Shown: positions 56,212 through 64,000 of the stretch, piece by piece | Position numbering within the stretch: the stretch's first letter is position 1 | Layout: each line of letters opens with the position of its first letter | From: Gordionus sp. m RMFG-2023 | Lineage: Eukaryota; Nematomorpha; Gordioida; Chordodea; Parachordodidae | Direction of reading: 5' to 3' | DNA length: 64,000 nucleotides | NCBI RefSeq assembly: GCF_954871325.1 | Contig: NC_088777.1 | Span: 52,018,002-52,082,001, forward strand | Made by a program: the position numbers and the translations under genes | Notes under the pieces: model-generated | What the model was told of the DNA's origin: nothing | Databases searched by the model: none | What the model saw: only the letters and a program-made list of their open reading frames with translations

Positions 56212-57082
56212 GGTATATGGATTTGGTAGATCAGATCGATTCATTCGGTTGGGGTTGGTTATGTTTCATTTTTTCGATCAAAAATCATGCCAATTCGACC
56301 CAACCAAGCAATTAAACTACACTATATTTATTTATAAACTAAATTTGTTAAAATAACAAAATTTAAAAATCAGGTCCCGGCTTTAATAAATGATAACCAA
56401 AATTATATTTATCAAAGTCGGTTTATATAATGAGCTTAACCCAAAATTATCTCCCTAAAATCATCTTTGGAAAAAGCGTTAATTCAAGAATCTTATTTCT
56501 AAATGTGATTTTAGAAGTATATACTTTACTTTTGCAAAGATAATAATGTGTTAAAACAAAACAAAAAGCATTGTTATTATGCGCGATATCATTATTTATC
56601 TAAGTAATTAAATTCATGTAAATATCCATTTTACAATAGAATAGTCTTTTACATTAAAAAAAATAAACTCAATACAGTTGTTATAGTATCTTAATAATAC
56701 ATTGTCACCAAATGCAAAATATAAATTAATCAATATAACTCATAACAAATAAATAATTTTCAAAATTACCTTTTTTAAGCTAACATTATCAAAAATTGCA
56801 TTTTAGCTGACATTACTAAATTTTTTAAAATGGTATAAAATTATAAATTTTGAAGAGGACCTCCAAATTTTTGAGAAAGCTAGAGCTCCTGCCCGTTATG
56901 CTACTATATTTTATTTCCTACTCTATATTTAAAATGAATATGCTTTTAAAATTTTTATTAAAAAAGCAGATAATAAAAAATCCAATGCCATACCTAACAC
57001 TTAATTAAAAGAAGACATCCTCTTCATATGAGCCATAGTTTTTTTAACTCATAGTTTTTAATCGATATTATGGAATAAGATA
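56212..57082. other. Upstream region of the ankyrin gene
   Basis: A+T-rich. A GGTTGGGGTTGG patch at 56240-56310 may be an old transposon end. No clear promoter motif. Confidence 0.3.
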
Positions 57083-60000
57083 ATGACTGCCATTCTTAGA
57101 AGTTTGCAGCTTTCATGCAAATTTTATATTGCGCTGCAAAATAAAAATGTTGACTTAGCTGAATTATTGATTAATCAGGGTGTAGATGTTGATTACAGAT
57201 ATCGTATTGGGAACCTTGAAAAACCTGCCATTTGCATTGCAGCTCAAAATTGTGATTATACCATGTGTAATTTTTATTAAAAAATTTATGTAATTAGAAA
57301 TTTGTTGAAGGTTCATTATTGATAATGAATGGTTGCAGCATCAATCAAATTGATAGTGAAGGCATGGTCCCACTTTTTTATGCATGCAAGAATGGTGATT
57401 TAAATTTAGTCAAACTTTTTATAGTCAATGGTGCAAATTTACAGATACTAGATATGCAGCAAAAATCATGTCTTCATTTTGCTATTCAAGGCACAAATAT
57501 AGGTTTTTTTAAAATATGATATAAATTATTAAATTACATTTTTGGTTATAAATGGAATGGCTATTCCATGAAAAATCAAGCAACTTATTGCTGAGCCCTT
57601 TTATTTCTATAATAATTTGTAGACATATGTTGGAGTTATATCAAACAAAATTTTAGCTATTATATATTACTACCTTAGGTAATGGAAAAAGGTATGAACA
57701 TTGGTTTATTTTGCCATTTACATTTAAATTAAAAATAACTTGCAAATTATATGATAAGAAAACATTATAAATTATAATTTCAAATACATATCAAAAAATT
57801 TAAAACACATTATATAGAAGTAGTTAAAAAAGAGTCAACAATATCTGGTGAAGGAGTCTAAGTAATTTAAAATTATAATATAAAATTTGGAGCTAAATCA
57901 AAAAAGTACTTAAAATTGTTGTTTTGTGGGTCATGCCATATCAAATCAACCATCTTTTGGCTGACCCCTTTATAGGCTGGTTATATATGTTGACATTAGA
58001 TCATAAGATCATAAAATTTTTAGTCCATTTGAAACTATATTAATAAGGATAGTTGGGTTTAAAGGTCAAAATCGTCTTTTTTTTTGTTTTTCACTGATGT
58101 TAAATAACTAGTTTTTAATTTAAAACTAAATATGATTGAATATATATATATATATATAATTGAATTTTAATTTTTTCTTTTGCATAATTATATAATTCTA
58201 ACGGGGTTAGAATATGATATTTATATGGTCTTTGAAGATTAGCTCTGAAAACTAATCTTTTGACAAGTTCCTGCTATAACATCACACCCATTTTTGCCAT
58301 GAGCAGTGGCCTAAGAAATGGCACTTGGCAGGAATATTAAAATCATATTTATGAAGGCATATATTTAGAAACTTTTGCGATTTTTATATTGAGACACACC
58401 TAAAAAACAAAAACTAGTGATACAGTAAAATTTTAACTTTTTCCAGTGGATAATCGATGAAATCATCAGCTGACTTTATAATCGTTTCGAGATTTGCTCT
58501 ATCCATCGTGATCCATTGTTTAAAACGTGACATATTCTTTTACAATTTCCATGAAATAATTGGGATAATTGGCCCTTAAGAGATTTTATATCAGGGCTAG
58601 ACTTGCCGCCAATTGAGATGAGTGGTGCGGTCACAAAACTTGAGGATTTTGGTCACAGATTGCAAAGGCTTGAACATCTATTAGCGTAACCTTAAGTTTT
58701 GGCAATATTTTTCTGGATAAAATATTGAGTCAGCCCTTTTTTAAAAATCAGCCCAAATTGAACCGTTTAACGATACTATTCTTATCGGTTCTAGATGTAA
58801 AAACGAAATTGGTTCAAATATTGAATCAAATAATTACTAACTAAATCAATAATCGATAATTTTGTGGATGACATCAAAATTTTAATAATTCCTGGAATTA
58901 AGATTGACTTCATTCTTTCAAGATTTTTGTCTCTTGATCATGGGTAGTATGTATGCCAGAATGCAAAATGTGTTGACCGCATCTATCAGCACTGGGTCTT
59001 TTCCTGCAAAAGAATTACCTTATAATTCTGAGGATTCTTTGTACCTCAATTAGGATCTTTTATATAATTATTGTGAAAGCTATGATTGATTCAGACTTTC
59101 TGGATTTGTTGAGTTATTTATCTGGAGCTGTGGGATGGGCAGGAGTTTACTTACAGTATTTGAACCTGAAAAATAAGCAATTATGTCAGATTAGCATGCG
59201 CATTAGGTCAGGTGATATTGAGGAATCATGTTGATTATGTTTACAGTTTAATATTTAAATATTTGCTTGTATGATTTTTTTTTAAGTGATAAATAATATT
59301 ATGGAACATTTCGGAACATTGTTAAGATTGTTTTTTTTTAAATATTTTTTTTTATTGATAAGAATTATCCATATTATTATATATAGGCATTTTGTTAAAC
59401 AGCTCGTTTTGGGAGACTAACTCAATATTTCACCTAGAAAAATATTACCCAAGCCTGAAGATTTTACTTACAGAAGGAAAGAAAGGTTTAGACATATATT
59501 ATCGAAATCTCGAGGCATATGCCATATCTTTCTGGCTCTAAAATATTTAGTTAGTCTTTTTTTTAAAAATCGGCTCAAAACGAGCCGTTTAGCAACACTA
59601 GGCCACAGTTTAAACTATATTTTACAATTTAAAAAAAAACATTTCGAATTAAGTCTAGTTCTTAATTAAGAACCAATCATGTATATAGGGTATAATTTTG
59701 ATCCCCATTATCCTCAGGGTGATTATATTAAGCTAAAATTTTATGAAGATATGTGCCCACTAATTCTTATAGAAATTGGAAGGGGACAGATAGAGCCAGA
59801 GAATTTCAATTTTCTTGCAATTTTTTTTGACATGGAAATGAATCTGACCAATGATATATAAATTAATCATAATTTTTAAATTTTATTTATTATATTTGAA
59901 ATTAAACCTTCTCAAATTTAAATTTGTTTTTTCTAGATATAATCAAACTATTGATTGATCACGGCGTGTGTGTCAATTGCAAGGACAATATTGGGAATAC

Positions 60001-61393
60001 TCCCCTAAATTTAGCATTTTTGGCCACCCTCTCTCAGATGAATCAAAAATCTAGTATTTTAAAAGACACAACTGTAAAATATTTGCCCATAATATTGCAA
60101 TTAATAAATTCTGGCTCGTTAATGATGACATGCAACGCTCAAGGTTTCACGCCGCTATACTATTGTCACGCCCTGGAGCCAAAATGGTTTTTATCCACAT
60201 TATTAGCCTACTTCTCTAAAAGCGTCAACCCTACACCCAATCTAACATGCAAAGAAAAACTTAACCTGAATATCAGAACCAAATATGGGGAGACTCCATT
60301 GCACGCCCTGTTTAATAATGTAGAAAATTCCAATCATTCTACTCGCTATGATAGCCCTTGCCTTAAAATATCTAACACTGATGATAACTTGTCCCGCTCA
60401 GAACTTTCCGAGTCTCACATTGCACATTTATACTCCATACCATTTTTCCAAAGCATAATCAAGGAATTCAAGATACATAACACATGTTTAAATGAAAAGC
60501 ATTTCGACGCCCCACTGTTAACCTTGTTCGATGCATCGTTTATTTACATTGTGCGGAGGTATTACGAAAATCTTAGAAGCCTATTTGAAACAACGTCCAA
60601 TAAACCTAAATCTCTTGATGACTCTGGCGACATGTTCGATGTAGACATATTTTTGAATCTCGCGGATCTGAAAGAGTTCCAAACTATGCTTAAATTGAGC
60701 ATGGTTCTCAACCTGGAACCGCTCTTGGTGAAGTTTTTTTACGCTACCTCTCCCAGCAACACTCATCCCGTAAATATGTCGCTCATCCATAATATGCGTC
60801 TATGGTTCACGGGGGTAGACGTGGATTGTCAGGATAATTTGGGCCATACCCCCCTTCACAAGGCCGTGACCAATAATCAATTTCTTTGCGCTGAATACTT
60901 GATAAGATTAGGAAATTGTTCCTCAGTCATAAAGGACCGCTCGGGCTTAACGGCCATTGATCTAATTCGTATCAAGATGGATAAAATGCTGAATATTGAC
61001 AATATGAATGTTACAAATTTTTCCGATTCTAACCCTCAAGAAGATGCTAGCCGTAACTTAAGGTTGAAGCACATTTTGGCTGACCGCTGCCGCCGTTTAT
61101 TAAAGCTGATCCAATGCTATAATTATTGGCATATTATTGAGGGAAAGGTTAGGAGAGTGCCGTCCTTGAAGTTTTTGTGTCGTCACACGCTTAGAACATA
61201 TCTGGGTGCCCATGCCGACACCGTTTTATCGTGGAAGATTGGCACTCCGAGAAGTCTTAAAGTCGCGATCGATACAATGTCTTCACCTTATCACCAACAA
61301 CTTTACTCATACCTATATAATTTTGTGAGCCATTATTTAGTAACGGGGCTCAGAGACTACCTTTTATGCCATGAAGATGATCTTCCATCATAG
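57083..61393 (+). CDS. Ankyrin-repeat protein with C-terminal SOCS-box-like motif, 610 aa
   Basis: Three exons: 57083-57266, 57311-57502 and 59937-61393, both introns phase 1 (ATGT|GTAATT..TTGAAG|GT; ATAG|GTTTTT..TTCTAG|AT), 1833 nt in all, 610 codons plus stop. Start is the first ATG of exon 1. Ankyrin repeats are clear in residues 15-150 (NVDLAELLINQGVDVDYR, DSEGMVPLFYACKNGDLNLV, DIIKLLIDHGVCVNCKDNIG) and recur at about 200-230 (GETPLHALFNN) and 420-460 (VDCQDNLGHTPLHKA). Near residue 533 is VPSLKFLCRHTLRTYLG, fitting the LxxLCRxxIR core of a SOCS box, followed by a Pro- and Leu-containing tail. Proteins of this plan (ASB type) are substrate receptors of Cullin-RING ubiquitin ligases binding Elongin B/C. 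ASB membership is inferred. Intron 2 (2.4 kb) hosts two MITE-1 copies. A poly(A) signal candidate lies near 61629. Confidence 0.8.
58416..58600 (-). other. Coding-like minus-strand patch inside ankyrin intron 2
   Basis: A 39-codon frame from ATG (MSRFKQWITMDRANLETIIK, then SADDFIDYPLEKV..) ends at 58416, and an overlapping frame just upstream is open for 48 codons (SPDIKSLKGQLSQLFHGNCK..). Composition is protein-like but no family is recognised. It may be a relic of a gene or transposon that inserted here. Confidence 0.25.
58622..58779 (+). mobile_element. MITE-1 copy in ankyrin intron 2, left arm lost
   Basis: Retains GAACATCTATTAGCGTAACC, GGCAATATTTTTCTGGATAA and the right arm to AACCGTTTAACGATACTA. 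Confidence 0.75.
59387..59601 (+). mobile_element. MITE-1 full copy in ankyrin intron 2
   Basis: TTTTGTTAAACAGCTCGTTT to CGAGCCGTTTAGCAACACTA with both arms and the core. It ends 335 bases before exon 3. Target duplication not clear. Confidence 0.8.
59679..59861 (+). other. 60-codon open frame in ankyrin intron 2
   Basis: MYIGYNFDPHYPQGDYIKLK.., ending DMEMNLTNDI. Balanced composition and an ATG, but no good acceptor, and an in-phase junction with exon 3 is not evident. It may be an alternative exon or chance. Confidence 0.2.
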
Positions 61394-63089
61394 AAAAAGC
61401 CTCATTATTATAATCGATTGTGTTGTGCATTGAGATATTCAGTGTTTTTTGTTTCAAAAAACTCGTCACTTTTCCTGGCGATGGGGAAATGTGTAGATTT
61501 GTTTTTTAAAAAAAATTTAATAACCAAAATGAATTTATTTTAGAAATGTAGTCATATTTTTCGATCACCGAGATTAAGTTCATAATTTTAAATTTTCCTC
61601 GTTGATATATTGACGAATTTTTTATTTTAAAATAAAATCAACTAAATATAATTATATTTAAATTCCTCTTACGTTTTAATGCAATTTTTTTTTTAAAAAA
61701 AAAAATCCAAAAAATAAAGAATTAAATCATTAAATTTTATAAAATATTTTTTTAATATATTAAAAATTTATATTTTAAAGACATTTTTATTATATCATAT
61801 TATTTTATTTTTTATCAATATACTGATAGAAAATAATAAAAAAAAAGAAAGATATTTTTTGATTAATCAATGTAATAATGCGCCGATGACGGAAGTTTCA
61901 ATCTATTTAGCATTTTTTTCCCCATTTAGATATTCATATTTATTTAAAAGTTCTGTTAGAAAGAAGGAGGGAAAGTTTACTTCCTGGAGGAAAGTTCTAT
62001 TCATGATAGAAGGAAAGTTCTCTTCCGGAAGGAAATTTCCCTTCCTGATGGAATAAGACATTGTTTTGTTTAAATTTTAAACTTATCAAATGCTCTGTTT
62101 TTTTTTAAAAAAAGTTATTATAATTTATAGAATAAAGATTAGTATCCAAGAAAATTACTTAAAATATTTTATGATTTATTAACTCGACAAGTAGAAAGGG
62201 ACCTGGACCTAATTCGAGCGATTGAGGATTAGTTTGTAAATCTTTGTCTAAAATTTGCATGGAAACGATCAATTTTCAAAGCTAAATATAAATTTTTTTT
62301 TCTTGAAGTATTTTGGCCAGACACCTGCAGATCGGGTATTTCAAAAAAAAATTTTTAGGCCCGGCTTGTGTACGATTTTGTCTCATAAAATTTGTTATCA
62401 TAGGATCTTTATTTGAAAAAAAAAGAAATTCAAGGTGTTGAGAGATGATAAAATAAAAGATACTTAAATTATGGCTTATTCCTTAAAATTATTTTTTGGA
62501 AAATTATTAAAAATATCCGTAATTATAAATTTTGGACCTGGTTTGGTATAAGAAACGTTACTTTTAGATATTGACAACAGTTAAATTTTCACGTACAATC
62601 CACCCAGCTGTTTATTCATTTTATATTTAGCTTAAAAGTCTTCCAATATTATTTAATATTATAATATATTAAAGGTTTTAGCAAATAAAACAATGCAAAC
62701 ACTGACACTGATAAACTAAGGGTTTAATAAATTTATAAGAATTTTAGTGATAGGTTTTAACATTTCATATTTTTACTCCAGAAGTATATTTGAAACGTGT
62801 AATAAAATGTTCCTATCTCCCCCAGTCCTTTAAATCAACTTAGAAAAAATCACTAAATAAGAAATGCACAAGAAAAACCAAATCAAAAATATGTTACCAG
62901 AAATATTTTAAAATGTATGCTGCATAACTAATCTAATACCCTAACTCGAGGGTTAATTAAATATTAATTTTTTTACATCTTATAATAAACATAAAAAAAA
63001 TAATTTATTAGTATTTTTAGGCGCCATAAGCCAATCACTAGAAAATCTTTAATTACTCCTTTTTGAAATTTTATAACAAATTCATACAG
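61394..63089. other. A+T-rich stretch downstream of the ankyrin gene
   Basis: Holds a small tandem of alternating ~21-bp GGAAAGTTC/TTCCTG units at 61962-62055 and a GC patch (CTGCAGATCGGG .. TAGGCCCGGC) at 62325-62370 like the hAT-type GC-rich ends. No gene seen. Confidence 0.4.
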
Positions 63090-63243
63090 TTTAGTAGATT
63101 TGTCTTCTAGCCTCAAAAGCAATATTCTCAAACCCTACAATGAATTAACGGACACTTCTGCATTCCCTAAGCCAGCGCATCCCCTCCCTATTTTTATTCT
63201 ATCGAAAATAACATCTTCACAACTCTCCTGCCCTCTTTTATAA
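63090..63243 (+). CDS. Candidate terminal exon, unknown product
   Basis: After AAATTCATACAG the plus strand is open for 50 codons to TAA 63241-63243 (LVDLSSSLKSNILKPYNELT, DTSAFPKPAHPLPIFILSKI, ..SSQLSCPLL). Ser/Pro/Leu-rich; the opposite strand is closed. ATTAAA words lie about 20 and 45 bases downstream. Entry phase 2. No preceding exon identified. Confidence 0.35.
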
Positions 63244-63415
63244 ATATATATCATAAAATCATTAAATTAAGTTGAATCCAATTTCTCTATTAAATCGTTA
63301 TTTGGTTTTATATAAAAAAAATTTATTTTATTAAATATTTACTGACTAATATAAAAAAATATTATGGTTTAATTCTCCCTAAAATAACGATCTTCCTCCG
63401 TGATAGGGTTGGGCT

Positions 63416-63765
63416 GCCTGTTAATCTATCATATACTATACACATCTTTATTTTAAAATCCATTAATTTTATGATTATTATATTAGATAAATAAAAATTA
63501 TAGGTTATTTTTTAAAAAAAAACAAAACTTTTTTAGTTCCAAATTAAATATTGATATAATTTATAATAAATTAAGATTAATATATATGATAGTGCCTGTT
63601 AAATCTATCATATACACATTTTTTTTAAAAAATCTATTAATTTTATGATTATTATATTAGAAATGAAAATTACAAATAATTCTTTGCTTTAAAAAAAAAA
63701 TTGTTTTAGTTCCAAATTAAATATTGATATAATTTATTTTATATATAATAAATTAAGATTTATAA
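63416..63765. repeat. Two-unit tandem duplication, ~175 bp
   Basis: 63416-63591 and 63593-63765 share GCCTGTTAA(A)TCTATCATATA, TTTTATGATTATTATATTAG and TAGTTCCAAATTAAATATTG in the same order. Confidence 0.8.
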
Positions 63766-64000
63766 TTGACAGAATTTTTAGTATATAATTAGCAAATTAT
63801 TCTTTCTAAATTTAACATAAAAATTTAATGTTTTCGTTCTGAGTCAATCGAACTTTAAAAAAAACCTACATATAATCTCAAATTAGTACTTTATTCCGAC
63901 ACTACTTTTCCTTGGGGAGGAGTTATTATGCGTTACAAATTTTGCAAAAAATTTAAGGACCCAAATTCAAATGAACAACTGAAAAAAATTTTTTTTTTAT
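63766..64000. other. A+T-rich end of window
   Basis: No feature recognised. Confidence 0.4.

Noticed and set aside
60581-60790. Minus-strand 69-codon frame
   Set aside because: Shadow of ankyrin exon 3.
1-64000. CRISPR arrays, operons, phage or bacterial genes
   Set aside because: Intron structure, metazoan gene families and LINE/hAT content make the window eukaryotic; the tandem repeats lack regular unique spacers.

Overview
This window is animal nuclear DNA: very rich in A+T (about three quarters by eye), gene-poor, and full of introns, degenerate transposons and microsatellites. The evidence is metazoan gene families (two serpins, an ankyrin-repeat/SOCS-box gene, one claudin/PMP22-type exon), GT-AG introns with T-rich acceptors, LINEs of types common in marine invertebrates, and many hAT-type DNA transposons. 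I cannot name the species. One 10-base assembly gap lies at 15539-15548.

Layout. 1-7.3 kb: A+T-rich DNA with MITEs and two hAT-like elements carrying AACCG-rich ends. 7.39-7.64 kb (minus): first exon of a claudin-like four-helix membrane protein. 9-17.5 kb: LINE remnants, MITEs, and weak candidate exons at 12 kb. 18.0-18.5 kb (plus): a Thr/Ser-rich mucin-like exon, followed by a Ty3/Gypsy fossil and a 2 kb non-autonomous hAT. 23.2-26.2 kb (minus): serpin A. 26.6-27.2 kb: an orphan exon and a candidate small secreted peptide gene. 27.3-31.6 kb: a LINE with an intact 15-bp target duplication, interrupted by an RT-RNase H retroelement fossil. 32.2-35.1 kb: a second copy of the 2 kb hAT, with a different, transposase-bearing hAT inside it. 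37.7-43.7 kb (minus): serpin B, which with its flanks is a segmental duplicate of the serpin A block, swollen by MITEs and a 280-bp tandem array. 44-53 kb: MITEs, a coding-like relic and a decayed LINE. 53.4 kb (plus): an orphan exon. 54-56 kb: two inverted copies of a 530-bp hAT MITE with perfect 8-bp target duplications. 57.1-61.4 kb (plus): a three-exon ankyrin/SOCS-box gene. 63.1 kb (plus): a candidate terminal exon.

Main results. Both serpins resolve into five exons with identical intron phases, including a tiny 34-37 nt first exon for the start of the signal peptide. Serpin B splices to exactly 399 codons plus stop. Serpin A is one base short at the end of exon 4 and would lose its reactive loop. 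The best repeat story is a burst of about 17 copies of one palindromic MITE (TIR TAGTGTTGTTAAACGGCTCG). Four lie in serpin B intron 1 and two in an intron of the ankyrin gene. Separate MITE families are shown to be hAT-type by 8-bp target duplications read directly from the flanks. I found no CRISPR array, rRNA, tRNA or prokaryotic feature.
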